Of a DNA stretch of 64,000 nt, positions 1-7,561 are shown piece after piece. Source of the DNA: Radicibacter daui (GTDB taxonomy: Bacteria; Pseudomonadota; Alphaproteobacteria; Radicibacterales; Radicibacteraceae); contig CP131056.1 in NCBI GenBank assembly GCA_030657355.1, positions 2,810,501 through 2,874,500 of the forward strand, in the 5' to 3' direction. Position 1 is the stretch's first letter; each line of letters begins with the position of its first letter. The translations under genes and the position numbers were made by a program. The notes below the pieces were generated by a model, which saw only the letters and a list, made by a program, of their open reading frames with translations, was not told the origin of the DNA and made no database searches.

Positions 1-1
1 C

Positions 2-424
2 TGGCGGGGTCAGCCCAGTTACCAGCCGCAGAATGCAGACATGATCGACCTTGCGGTGATGAAGGCCGTCACCACCATCTCGGCCAACCCGCTCGATCCG
101 GAAAGTGCCGACAAGGCAGTGAAGGCGGCGGGTTACAATCAGGATTATTTCCTGCGCGAATTCAAGAAACGCGTCGGCCATACCCCGCGCAAATATCAGG
201 AATTCCGCCGCATGGAGCGCGCCATGCATCTGCTGGAAGCCGGCCTTCCAGTGTCCGGCGCAGCGGCGGAAGTGGGCTATACCGACCCCTATTATTTCTC
301 CCGCATGTTCAAGCGCATGATGGGCATCAGCCCGCGCGAACACGTCAACTGCATCCGCAAGAGCCGCCATGGCGGATTGCTGGGCATGGACGAGCCGGAT
401 CAGGAACGGCAGTTAAGGGCGTAG
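2..424 (+). CDS. AraC-family transcriptional regulator, C-terminal part (cut by window edge)
   Basis: The frame is open to the left edge, so this is the 3' end of a longer gene; the first internal ATG is at 41. The visible protein contains the double helix-turn-helix DNA-binding domain of AraC/XylS regulators. The first helix pair lies around AVKAAGYNQDYFLREFKKR, and the second around VSGAAAEVGYTDPYYFSRMFK, followed by the typical MMGISPREH. The ligand-binding part lies outside the window, so its inducer cannot be judged. It ends 160 bases before the next gene on the same strand and has no clear operon partner here. Family assignment is from motifs; the target genes are unknown. Confidence 0.85.
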   Translation, partial: WRGQPSYQPQNADMIDLAVMKAVTTISANPLDPESADKAVKAAGYNQDYFLREFKKRVGHTPRKYQEFRRMERAMHLLEAGLPVSGAAAEVGYTDPYYFSRMFKRMMGISPREHVNCIRKSRHGGLLGMDEPDQERQLRA

Positions 425-477
425 CGGAGGTGAGAGGGGGCGGCCAAGTGAGATTTCATACCTCACCTAATTTATGA

Positions 478-504
478 TTGTGACTTTCATTCTCAAAATA
501 TAAA
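478..504 (+). promoter_or_regulatory. Possible promoter upstream of the Sel1-repeat lipoprotein gene
   Basis: The 160-base gap after the AraC gene becomes AT-rich just before the next gene. It holds TTGTGA at 478-483 and TATAAA at 499-504, only 15 bases apart, about 80 bases before the chosen ATG. The short spacing makes this a weak sigma-70-like call. Confidence 0.3.
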
Positions 505-584
505 ACCGACAGCTGATCAGGCTGGCAAAAATGCGTACAGGTTGCGCTCGCCCGCCTCCTTCTTTCAGGAAAAATGGCGTGAGA

Positions 585-1652
585 ATGAAGCTGAAGTTGC
601 GGACCTCCCTGCTCTGCGCAGGCTCGCTGATTTTCGCCTTGCAGGGATGCACAACCGACAAGGGCCAATCGCAGCCACCCCAGACGTCGAGCACAGCAGT
701 TCCCGCCCCGCTTACAGGCGATCCCTTGAGCGATGCCCAGAATGGCGATGCCGCCGCCATGGTGACTGTGGGCCGCATGTACCTCAACGGCACCGGCGTA
801 GCCAATGACGATCATCAGGCTTTTGTCTGGTTCAGCAAAGCGGCCGATCTGGGATCGACTGATGGACAATATTATCTCGGCAGACTGTACGCCGAAGGCT
901 CGGGCGTGGAGCGCAGTTATGGCCGCGCTATCTACTGGTACAACCGGGCCGCGAACAGAGGCCATACTGTAGCCCAGTACGATCTGGCGATGATTTATTC
1001 CCATGGCTGGGGCGTTCCTAAGGATAGCAGCCTCGCGTACAGCCTTTTCCTGAAGGCCGCGAACCATGGAAATGCCGATGCCCAATATTGGCTGTCGTCA
1101 CCCAGCCGACAGGCTGGCGAACATGACGACCGGGCGCTTTACTGGCTGCAACAAGCGGCTACAAACGGCCACTCAACAGCACAGTCCAATCTGGGCATCA
1201 GGTATCTCATCGGCGATGGCGTCCCCAAAGACCTGAATCTGGCTGCCCGGTGGATGGAAAAATCAGCCAATCAGGGAGATGCAGCAGGTGAATACAATCT
1301 GGCTCACCTGTATTTCACGGGAGAGGGCGTGGAACGTAACCCTGAACGGGCCGCGGAGCTTTACAGACAGTCAGCCGAACAGGGTTGGGCAGCGTCACAG
1401 TTCATGCTGGGAACAATGTATGGCGATGGTAACGGCATCAGGAAGGATCTGGTTATCGCCAAGGCCCTACTGACCCTTGCGGAGCGAGGTCATGTCTTAA
1501 TTCCAACGCCGGGGCTGGATCAGCAGTTCGCCAAGATGAATGCCCAGCAGCTTTCGGAAGCGCAGGATCTGGCCGATCACTGGAAGCTAAGGGAGCCGCT
1601 CCCCACAATGAGCCAGACTTGGCATGACACGGAAGGGGCCGCACCGGGTTGA
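585..1652 (+). CDS. Sel1-repeat (SLR) lipoprotein
   Basis: A 355-residue protein. The start at 585 is preferred over an in-frame ATG at 531 because it gives a clean lipoprotein signal: MKLKLRTSLLC, a hydrophobic stretch, then LQGC with the lipidated Cys near residue 22. The rest is about six to seven Sel1-like repeats of roughly 36 residues. They follow a pattern like A..LG.MY..G.GV..D...A..W..KAA..G, for example around MYLNGTGV, LYAEGSGVE, IYSHGWGV and LYFTGEGVE. Sel1 repeats form alpha-solenoid protein-interaction surfaces, often in envelope proteins. The partner is unknown. The gene stands alone and its stop lies two bases from the convergent toxin gene. Confidence 0.85.
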   Translation: MKLKLRTSLLCAGSLIFALQGCTTDKGQSQPPQTSSTAVPAPLTGDPLSDAQNGDAAAMVTVGRMYLNGTGVANDDHQAFVWFSKAADLGSTDGQYYLGRLYAEGSGVERSYGRAIYWYNRAANRGHTVAQYDLAMIYSHGWGVPKDSSLAYSLFLKAANHGNADAQYWLSSPSRQAGEHDDRALYWLQQAATNGHSTAQSNLGIRYLIGDGVPKDLNLAARWMEKSANQGDAAGEYNLAHLYFTGEGVERNPERAAELYRQSAEQGWAASQFMLGTMYGDGNGIRKDLVIAKALLTLAERGHVLIPTPGLDQQFAKMNAQQLSEAQDLADHWKLREPLPTMSQTWHDTEGAAPG

Positions 1653-1654
1653 GG

Positions 1655-1942
1655 TCATGGCCATTGCTGCGCACCGTGCAGAATGCGAACCAGATCGATA
1701 GCCTCCACCACCCGATAGACAACGATGAATGGCGTGCCGGCGACCACAAGCTCACGCGTTCCGGCTATCCGTCCGACGCGACCTGAAAGCGGGAACTCCC
1801 GCAGCCGCTCGGCTTGACGCTCGATCTGATCCCATATATCGAGCGCGGCCTTCGGATTGTCCGCCGCGATATGGTCAGCTATCTGTTCAAGGTCTCTGAC
1901 GTAGGACTCGCGCCTGACGAGGCGTCTGCGTTCAGTTGCCAT
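1655..1942 (-). CDS. ParE/RelE-superfamily toxin of a type II toxin-antitoxin pair
   Basis: A 95-residue basic protein with the ParE fold signature. The N-terminal helices run ESYVRDLEQIADHIAADNP, then a helix with AERLREFPLSGRVGR, and the C-terminal strands read FIVVYRVV and IDLVRILHGAQQWP. ParE toxins usually poison DNA gyrase and RelE types cleave ribosome-bound mRNA; sequence alone does not say which applies here. Its start overlaps the end of the upstream antitoxin gene by 11 bases, the usual arrangement for co-translation. It converges on the Sel1 gene with a two-base gap. Family call is firm, mode of action open. Confidence 0.85.
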   Translation of the reverse strand: MATERRRLVRRESYVRDLEQIADHIAADNPKAALDIWDQIERQAERLREFPLSGRVGRIAGTRELVVAGTPFIVVYRVVEAIDLVRILHGAQQWP

Positions 1943-2414
1943 TCAGGGCTGCACGGCGCACAAGTTCGGCCCGCTTTGCCCTCACACGAGCCTCCCACTC
2001 ATCCCCGGCGACAGGCTGGTTGGATCCCTCCTCAATGCCATCGAGTGCAAGTTGGACCTGACTGCGGAACCAGGCATCATGTTCGGCAGCTTCGCGCAAT
2101 TGTCGCTGACGCTCTGCCGTATCCGGCCGCTTACGCTGAACCGCAGCGGGATCATGCTGCGTCAAGTCGATTTCAAACCGTTCGAACCCCAGCTCCTCGC
2201 GCACATAGGCCGCTGCGGTATTAAGGTTGCGCCAAAGGCGTACCCGGCGGGAGCGCTGCGCCGCCACTGCCCTCTCCGTTGCCCCGTACCGGACCAGAAC
2301 GGCAAAACCGCCCGGCTGCCCGATAACGACAGCGCCGCTTAGCGCCCGGGCATCCGCAAGGTTGCGGACGGCCTTCCCGTCAATGGTTTCAAGGACAAGT
2401 GCCGATTCTGGCAT
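1932..2414 (-). CDS. Antitoxin partner of the ParE-like toxin, with an extra N-terminal domain
   Basis: About 160 residues, roughly double the length of usual ParD/RelB antitoxins. The C-terminal third (DAWFRSQVQLALDGIEEG ... GDEWEARVRAKRAEL) looks like the toxin-wrapping region of stability-determinant antitoxins. The N-terminal part (IDGKAVRNLADARAL ... GGFAVLVRYG ... SRRVRLWRNLNTAAAYVRE) is a separate domain that I recall from plasmid partition-associated ParC-type proteins, with low certainty. I chose the ATG at 2414 because GAGG sits six bases upstream. The alternative ATG at 2426 lies inside the operator palindrome. It is the first gene of the pair and probably represses its own promoter. 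Confidence 0.7.
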   Translation of the reverse strand: MPESALVLETIDGKAVRNLADARALSGAVVIGQPGGFAVLVRYGATERAVAAQRSRRVRLWRNLNTAAAYVREELGFERFEIDLTQHDPAAVQRKRPDTAERQRQLREAAEHDAWFRSQVQLALDGIEEGSNQPVAGDEWEARVRAKRAELVRRAALNGN

Positions 2415-2424
2415 CGAAGGCCTC

Positions 2425-2453
2425 ATCTGATAAAGATCACACTTTTATCAGAT
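2425..2453. promoter_or_regulatory. Perfect 10-bp inverted repeat, likely autoregulatory operator of the toxin-antitoxin pair
   Basis: ATCTGATAAA at 2425-2434 is mirrored exactly by TTTATCAGAT at 2444-2453 around a 9-base spacer. It lies between the minus-strand -10 box and the antitoxin ribosome site, where an antitoxin-toxin complex would block transcription. Its role is inferred from position. Confidence 0.65.
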
Positions 2454-2480
2454 AATCGCATATCCTGCCGTCCGAACCAA
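2452..2480 (-). promoter_or_regulatory. Promoter of the antitoxin-toxin operon
   Basis: On the minus strand TTGGTT (2475-2480) and GATTAT (2452-2457) are 17 bases apart, a good sigma-70-type spacing. The -10 box touches the inverted repeat, and the start codon chosen for the antitoxin is about 40 bases downstream. Confidence 0.5.
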
Positions 2481-2497
2481 TCTTGAGTTCAGCGCAG

Positions 2498-2533
2498 AAA
2501 AAAAGCCGGCGCCTCCTCGAAGCGCCGGCTTTT
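2498..2533 (-). terminator. Rho-independent terminator of the dihydroorotase operon
   Basis: AAAAGCCGGCGC (2501-2512) pairs perfectly with GCGCCGGCTTTT (2522-2533). On the minus strand the hairpin is followed by a run of seven T. It closes the minus-strand operon whose last gene ends at 2561. Confidence 0.85.
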
Positions 2534-2560
2534 CATCTCGCGACCCGCAGGCCCGTGCGA

Positions 2561-2902
2561 TCAGTGGTGCGCGCGGTGCAGGATGCTTTCGGTCACACCG
2601 GTTTCGTAATCCATGCCTTCCTTGGTGACGATGGCGATGGAGGGGAACTGGCTGACGATGAGGCCCTTGCGCTCCAGCGCCTTCCACACCGCCTCATTGC
2701 CAAGACCGGTGGCGTCCGACGTCATCACCACGGCCGGGCCGACATGGAAATGGTTGCCGTGCGGGCTCGGCAGCAGGCCGGTGTGGCGCGCCCCCTCGGG
2801 TTCGGGCGCGTCACCACCGACGGTGGCAGCCAGGAACTGGAAGATGGCGAGCGTCTTGAGCTGAAGGGCATTGAGCTTCAGCGGGTTCACTTTGGCGTTC
2901 AT
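2561..2902 (-). CDS. Small conserved protein of unknown function, coupled to the HPt gene
   Basis: A 113-residue soluble protein with no signal or membrane segment. It starts MNAKVNPLKLNALQLKTLAIF and has a His-rich middle (PHGNHFHVGPAVV) and an acidic GMDYETGVTES near the end. I recognise no named domain; it resembles uncharacterised proteins found in Rhodospirillales. Its ATG overlaps the stop of the HPt gene in an ATGA, so it is the third and last cistron of the operon. The cluster HGNHFH could bind metal, but that is only a suggestion. It is followed by a strong terminator. Confidence 0.75.
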   Translation of the reverse strand: MNAKVNPLKLNALQLKTLAIFQFLAATVGGDAPEPEGARHTGLLPSPHGNHFHVGPAVVMTSDATGLGNEAVWKALERKGLIVSQFPSIAIVTKEGMDYETGVTESILHRAHH

Positions 2903-3270
2903 GATGCTCCGTAACGCTGGCTGAAAAACTGGATGACGGCCGTAAAATCGGCCTTGAACGCGGGCACCGCAGCCAGGGCGGCAGCAAGTTCGCCAGCGCT
3001 TGCGGCTTCTTCGATGTAAGCCGCGCGGGCGGCTGCGGCAAGGGCGGCGATGTTGGCGAGCATTCCCTTGGCTTCATGCGCAAGCGCGCGCAGTGCGACG
3101 GCGTCGCTGGCGGCGCAGGCCTGTGCCATCTCCGCCATGATGCGCTCACCTTCCTCGGCAAGGCGGGCTGCCATGATGCGCAGCACATCCTCGCCGAGCA
3201 TGTCCTCAAGCACGGCGAGGCTGGCAGCATCAAAAAGGCCCCCGCCCTCCCCGGGCTCGCCCGTCGTCAT
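2899..3270 (-). CDS. Solo histidine phosphotransfer (HPt) domain protein
   Basis: A 123-residue, mostly helical protein matching the HPt four-helix bundle. The phospho-accepting motif is LRALAHEAKGMLANIAA, with the candidate His at residue 65 followed by the usual K-G. HPt proteins shuttle phosphate between hybrid kinases and response regulators. No kinase or receiver gene is adjacent, so partners must be encoded elsewhere; two hybrid kinases lie in this window at 35-38 and 59-62.5 kb. The gene overlaps dihydroorotase upstream and the small conserved gene downstream, each by an ATGA. The pairing with a pyrimidine enzyme is unexpected. Family call is by motif and length. Confidence 0.8.
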   Translation of the reverse strand: MTTGEPGEGGGLFDAASLAVLEDMLGEDVLRIMAARLAEEGERIMAEMAQACAASDAVALRALAHEAKGMLANIAALAAAARAAYIEEAASAGELAAALAAVPAFKADFTAVIQFFSQRYGAS

Positions 3271-4613
3271 TTGCCGGTCGCCACAATCGCATCGAGGAAG
3301 CGTGCCGGCTCGCCGATGGCGCCGCCCAGCAGTTCATCATCGCGCATGACGATGTTGCCGCGCACGACGGTGGCAACCGGCCAGCCGGTCACCTGCATCC
3401 CGTCATAGGGCGTCCAGGCGGCGCGGCTCTTGATCCACGCATTGGTGATGGTGCGTTTGGCCTTGAGATCGACGATGGTGAAATCAGCATCCCAGCCGCG
3501 GGCGATGCGGCCCTTGCCGGCCAGCGAGAACACGCGCTGCGGGCCGTGGGCGGAAAGATCGACAAACCGCTCCAGCGTCAGGCGGCCGGCATTCACATGG
3601 TCCAGCATCACCGGCACCAGCGTCTGCACCCCCGTCATGCCGGACGGCGTTGCCGGATACTGCTTGGACTTCTCTTCCAGCGTGTGGGGCGCGTGGTCGG
3701 AGCCGAGCACATCGGCAACGCCTTCGGAAACCGCGCGCCACAGGGCAAGGCGGTGATGTTCCTCGCGGATCGGCGGGTTCATCTGCGCGAGGGTGCCGAG
3801 CCGGTCATAGGCCTCGGGCGCCGAAAGCGTCAGGTGCTGCGGCGTCACTTCCATGGTGGCGACATCCTTGGCGGCAGCCAGCAGCTCCGCCTCGTCACCG
3901 GTGGTGATGTGCAGCACATGCACCTTGCGGCCGGTCTCGCGGGCAAGGCGGATGATGCGGCTGGTGGCCAGCACCGCCGTTTCCACATCGCGCCACACCG
4001 GATGCATGCGCGGGTGGGCGCCGCCTTCCACCAGCTTGAAGCGCTCGCGCATCCGCGCCTCGTCTTCGGCATGGATGGAGACGACGCGGTGGCCATGGGA
4101 GAGCACGGCGCGGATATGCTCTTCGGCCTCTACCAGCAGGCTGCCGGTGGAAGAGCCCATGAAGATCTTGACGCCGGCACAGCCCGGCAGCGTCTCAAGG
4201 CTCGCCATCTCCGCCGCGTTCTCGGGCGTTGCGCCCATGAAGAAGGCGTGATCGACCCAGGCACGGCCCTTGGCACGGGCCAGCTTGTCGGCAAGCGCCT
4301 CGGCGCTGGTGGTCGAGGGCTTGGTGTTGGGCATCTCGAAGATGGTGGTGACGCCACCTGCCGCCGCACCGGCGGTGCCGGTTGCCAGATCTTCCTTGTG
4401 CTCGTTGCCCGGCTCGCGGAAATGCACCTGGCTGTCGATGACGCCGGGCAGAATATGAAGGCCGGTGGCATCAAAAACCTGATCGCCGGCAGAAGCCGGA
4501 ATGTCGCCGATATGGGCGATGCGGCCGGCGATGACGCCGATATCGGTGGAGATACGGCCCGCGGCCATCATGACGGTGCCGCCCTTCAGCACCAGATCAA
4601 AACGCTCCTGCAT
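3267..4613 (-). CDS. pyrC: Dihydroorotase-type cyclic amidohydrolase
   Basis: A 448-residue amidohydrolase-fold enzyme expected to interconvert carbamoyl-aspartate and dihydroorotate in pyrimidine synthesis. The start at 4613 (MQERFDLVLKGG) is chosen because upstream residues look non-coding. Visible motifs are GVIDSQVHFREPG (residues 57-69), MPNTKP near 94, K149 in GVKIFMG as a possible carboxylated metal-bridging Lys, H181, H235 and D306 in GSDHAPH. The metal motif normally reads D-x-H-x-H; here the first His is Gln (Q62), while the substrate-binding Arg in HFREPG remains. Allantoinase is an alternative, but HFREPG and MPNTKP favour dihydroorotase. First gene of a three-gene coupled operon. 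Confidence 0.8.
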   Translation of the reverse strand: MQERFDLVLKGGTVMMAAGRISTDIGVIAGRIAHIGDIPASAGDQVFDATGLHILPGVIDSQVHFREPGNEHKEDLATGTAGAAAGGVTTIFEMPNTKPSTTSAEALADKLARAKGRAWVDHAFFMGATPENAAEMASLETLPGCAGVKIFMGSSTGSLLVEAEEHIRAVLSHGHRVVSIHAEDEARMRERFKLVEGGAHPRMHPVWRDVETAVLATSRIIRLARETGRKVHVLHITTGDEAELLAAAKDVATMEVTPQHLTLSAPEAYDRLGTLAQMNPPIREEHHRLALWRAVSEGVADVLGSDHAPHTLEEKSKQYPATPSGMTGVQTLVPVMLDHVNAGRLTLERFVDLSAHGPQRVFSLAGKGRIARGWDADFTIVDLKAKRTITNAWIKSRAAWTPYDGMQVTGWPVATVVRGNIVMRDDELLGGAIGEPARFLDAIVATGK

Positions 4614-4804
4614 GCCCCAAATCCCCTGACTGTCTTTTAAGGAAGCGGCGCCTGCCGGCGCCCGGTCAGAGGGCAGGTTTAGGAGCCTTGCCGCCCAAGG
4701 TAAAGCATCGCATGGCGCTTGATAGCGGCGGCAGGCAGGCCTATGTGCCAGTAAGGAGCACAGCAGGCCGCCCATAAGGGCGCCCTCCCAGCGATGGACA
4801 GACC

Positions 4805-5692
4805 ATGACCGGTTCCGCCAGCGGATATCTCACCCTTCCCGCCCGCGCCGTGCTTGCCCTTGGCGGCGAGGACCGTGTGGCCTTCCTGCAAGGGCTTGTT
4901 TCCAACGATATCGCCGCCGTCAGCCCGGCCCGCGCCGTGCAGGCCGCGCTGCTGACGCCGCAGGGCAAATATCTCTTCGACTTTGCGGTGGCCAGCGACG
5001 GCGACAGATTGCTGCTGGATGTGGAAGCTGCGCGGCTGGATGATCTTTACCGTCGCCTGCGCATGTACAAGCTGCGCTCGAAGGTAACGCTGGAGCCTCT
5101 GGCCGGGTGGAGCGTCACCGCCCTTGCCGGCCCGACCGCAGCGACGCTTGGCGCAGCAAGCGAGGCTGGCAGTGCGGCCCCGCTGGCTGGCGGCGTCCTC
5201 TTTACCGATCCCCGCATAGCCGGGCTCGGTGCCCGGCTGATGGCACCGGCTGAGGCGTCAAGCGCAGCGCTCACCGAAGCCGGCATTCCGGCGATGGACG
5301 AGGCCACTTATGAAACGCTGCGACTGACGCTCGGCGTGCCGGACGGAGCACGGGATTTCGAGCTGGAAAAATCCACGCTGCTGGAAGGCAATATGGACGC
5401 CTTCAACGCCATCTCGTGGGAAAAAGGCTGTTATGTCGGCCAGGAACTGACGGCGCGCACGCGCTATCGCGGCCTTTTGAAGAAACGCATGATGCCGGTC
5501 GAGATCGAGGGGCCCCTCCCCGCGCCCGGCACGCAGATTCTGCAGGACGGCAAGGATGCCGGAGAGGTGCGCAGCGGCGCTGGCAACCGCGCCATTGCCA
5601 TCATCCGGCTGGAAGCGCTGGAAAAGACCGGCCTGCCGCTGATGGCAGGCGAAGCGCGCATCCTGCCGCCCGCCGGCACCCCGCAGGGCTGA
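4805..5692 (+). CDS. ygfZ: Folate-binding YgfZ/CAF17-type iron-sulfur cluster maturation protein
   Basis: A 295-residue protein of the GcvT-like fold. It carries the family signature KGCYVGQELTART near residue 203, whose Cys is essential in YgfZ, and the N-terminal LQGLVSNDIA segment. Family members use tetrahydrofolate and help assemble or repair [4Fe-4S] enzymes such as the radical SAM protein MiaB. Length fits the alphaproteobacterial form. It is divergent from dihydroorotase across about 190 bases, and is followed 19 bases later by an AraC-type regulator on the same strand, possibly co-transcribed. In this window mtaB encodes a plausible client enzyme. Confidence 0.88.
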   Translation: MTGSASGYLTLPARAVLALGGEDRVAFLQGLVSNDIAAVSPARAVQAALLTPQGKYLFDFAVASDGDRLLLDVEAARLDDLYRRLRMYKLRSKVTLEPLAGWSVTALAGPTAATLGAASEAGSAAPLAGGVLFTDPRIAGLGARLMAPAEASSAALTEAGIPAMDEATYETLRLTLGVPDGARDFELEKSTLLEGNMDAFNAISWEKGCYVGQELTARTRYRGLLKKRMMPVEIEGPLPAPGTQILQDGKDAGEVRSGAGNRAIAIIRLEALEKTGLPLMAGEARILPPAGTPQG

Positions 5693-5711
5693 CGCAGGAG
5701 CCAGGGCGCCC

Positions 5712-6638
5712 ATGAGCACCGCGCTTGCCCGCAAGGAGAGGATCGGCCCCGAAAGCGAGGCAGGGGACTGCCGGCCGGAGTGGTCAGGCAGCACGGCCTT
5801 TCCGGCGGAGCGGCGCATCTGGCAGCGCGAGGGTATTGGCGCGGTGGCAACCGTGCGCCAGCGGCGCGAACTCTATATGGCGCGGGTTGCCATTGACGCG
5901 CCGACGATCATCCTCGTCAGCCGTGGGTCGAAGACCCTTGTGGGTGAGGGCTGGCGGGAGGTGATCCATACCGACGATGCCATTTTGCTGGCAGCCGGCG
6001 TCAGCTACGACATTATCAACTCGCCCGATTCCGACGGCCTCTACGAAGCCGCCTGGTTTGCCTTCAGCCCCGGGCTGATTGCCGCGCCCTTTCCGGAAGA
6101 GAGTCTGACCCGCCCGGTGGAAGGGCAGATGGCACTGCGGTCCCTGCCGGTCGGCTTCGTCGCCGCCTTTGAACGCGCCCTTGGCAGCATGATGGCGCCG
6201 GAGACGGCACCCTTGCCGATCATGGCGCAGCAGGCCCGCGAACTCCTGACCTGGATCGCCCTTTCCGGCGGCCGGTTCCTGCCGGCGGAAGCACCGCCGC
6301 TACCCGTCAGGCTGCGCAGCATGATCGCCGCTGCGCCGGAGGCAGAATGGAAAGCTCCCGACCTTGCCCGCGCGCTGGCGATGAGTGAGGCAACGCTGCG
6401 CCGCCGCCTTGCCGCCGAAGGCACCAGTCTTGGCAAGCTGCTGACCGATGTACGCATGTCCCGCGCCCTGACCTTGCTGCAGGTAACGGACAGGCCGATC
6501 AACTGGATTGCGCAGGAGGTGGGGTATGACTGCGCTTCCCGTTTTGCCGCCCGGTTCCGCGCCCGCTTCGGTTTCCTGCCGCGGGCCGTGCGTGGCGAAA
6601 GACGCGTGCGTACTGGTGATGCCCCGGAAGTGACTTGA
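5712..6638 (+). CDS. AraC-family transcriptional regulator
   Basis: A 308-residue regulator. The N-terminal half looks like a cupin-type sensing domain (GVSYDIINSP, AAWFAFSPG). The C-terminal hundred residues carry two helix-turn-helix motifs: DLARALAMSEATLRRRLAAEG near residue 225 and INWIAQEVGYDCASRFAARFR near residue 270. The layout resembles activators that respond to small molecules or surface signals. Its gene lies just behind ygfZ and ahead of a secreted PEBP-family gene, but nothing in the sequence ties it to either. Inducer and targets are unknown. Confidence 0.85.
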   Translation: MSTALARKERIGPESEAGDCRPEWSGSTAFPAERRIWQREGIGAVATVRQRRELYMARVAIDAPTIILVSRGSKTLVGEGWREVIHTDDAILLAAGVSYDIINSPDSDGLYEAAWFAFSPGLIAAPFPEESLTRPVEGQMALRSLPVGFVAAFERALGSMMAPETAPLPIMAQQARELLTWIALSGGRFLPAEAPPLPVRLRSMIAAAPEAEWKAPDLARALAMSEATLRRRLAAEGTSLGKLLTDVRMSRALTLLQVTDRPINWIAQEVGYDCASRFAARFRARFGFLPRAVRGERRVRTGDAPEVT

Positions 6639-6701
6639 TCGAATCAGCACATTTATTGACTGAAGACGAGCCGAAATAAGTCCACAAACACGCCAACTTC
6701 A

Positions 6702-6736
6702 TCAGGCCCGACGCCCGGCTGGCGTAGCGGGCCTGA
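6702..6736 (+). promoter_or_regulatory. Stable leader hairpin just before the ribosome site of the PEBP-family gene
   Basis: TCAGGCCCG (6702-6710) pairs with CGGGCCTGA (6728-6736), and the inner bases ACGCC/GGCGT extend the stem with a two-base bulge. There is no T run. The Shine-Dalgarno AAGGAG follows directly at 6738-6743. It could stabilise the mRNA, modulate loading of ribosomes, or end the upstream transcript. Confidence 0.5.
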
Positions 6737-6750
6737 CAAGGAGTTAGCCC

Positions 6751-7320
6751 ATGACCCGGATTTTCCGCCCCGTCCCCCTGATGGTCGCCGCCGCGCTGCT
6801 GGCGGCAACTGGCACCAGCGCTTCTGCTGCGGATTTCACCCTTTCCAGCCCCGACCTCCAGGACGGGCATTTCGCCAGTTCGCAGGTGATGAGCGCAGCC
6901 TTCGGCTTCGGTTGCAACGGCGACAATATTTCCCCGGCGCTCAACTGGAGCGGCGTGCCCGCCGGTACCAAAAGCCTGCTGCTCACCATCTGGGACAAGG
7001 ACGCTCCGACCGGGGTCGGCTTCACCCATTGGATTGTCGCCAATATCCCGCCCACGGCAACGGGCCTGAAGCCGGGCGCCGGCAGCGGCGCAGCAACCTT
7101 GCCGGAAGGTGCACTCCAGACCCGCACCGATCTCGGCAAACCGGGTTATCTCGGCCCCTGTCCGCCGGTCGGCACCACGCATGACTATATCTTCACCCTC
7201 ACGGCCCTGAAGGTTGAGAAGCTGCCTGTGGACGAGACGGCAACGCCGGCGCTCATCGGCTTCATGGCCGGGCAGAACAAGCTCGCGAGCACAAGTTTCA
7301 CGGGCCGGTACAGTCACTGA
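6751..7320 (+). CDS. Secreted YbhB/YbcL-type phosphatidylethanolamine-binding (PEBP) family protein
   Basis: A 189-residue protein with a clear Sec signal peptide ([19 protein letters not shown], predicted cleavage after ASA near residue 26). The mature part matches the bacterial Raf-kinase-inhibitor-like PEBP family: [28 protein letters not shown], then HWIVANIPP and [19 protein letters not shown]. Bacterial PEBP proteins bind small anionic ligands; their physiological role is mostly unknown. The start is fixed by AAGGAG seven bases upstream. A strong terminator 50 bases downstream makes it a single-gene unit or the end of the ygfZ-araC run. Confidence 0.88.
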   Translation: MTRIFRPVPLMVAAALLAATGTSASAADFTLSSPDLQDGHFASSQVMSAAFGFGCNGDNISPALNWSGVPAGTKSLLLTIWDKDAPTGVGFTHWIVANIPPTATGLKPGAGSGAATLPEGALQTRTDLGKPGYLGPCPPVGTTHDYIFTLTALKVEKLPVDETATPALIGFMAGQNKLASTSFTGRYSH

Positions 7321-7371
7321 CGGCAACCGGCCCGGAAGACAGAAAAGGGCCGCAAAAAGCAGCGAAGATTT

Positions 7372-7410
7372 GAAGGGCGAGCCCCGGCCGGGGCTCGCCC
7401 TTCTGTTTTG
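7372..7410 (+). terminator. Rho-independent terminator after the PEBP-family gene
   Basis: A perfect 32-base palindrome (7372-7403; arm GAAGGGCGAGCCCCGG) followed by TGTTTTG. It separates the PEBP gene from cobT. Confidence 0.8.
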
Positions 7411-7561
7411 CAGCCTTATTCGCCAACTTGTTCTTATGTTAGCGCAGCCTCTTGCCCCGCCGCCCTGCCGGGATGCTAGAGTGGCCGCTCAAGGCCCGGT
7501 TTCGGGACCAGCCGCCCTTTTGAGGAAGGGTGGCCCACCCAGTCAGGAAGCAGTGCGTTTC

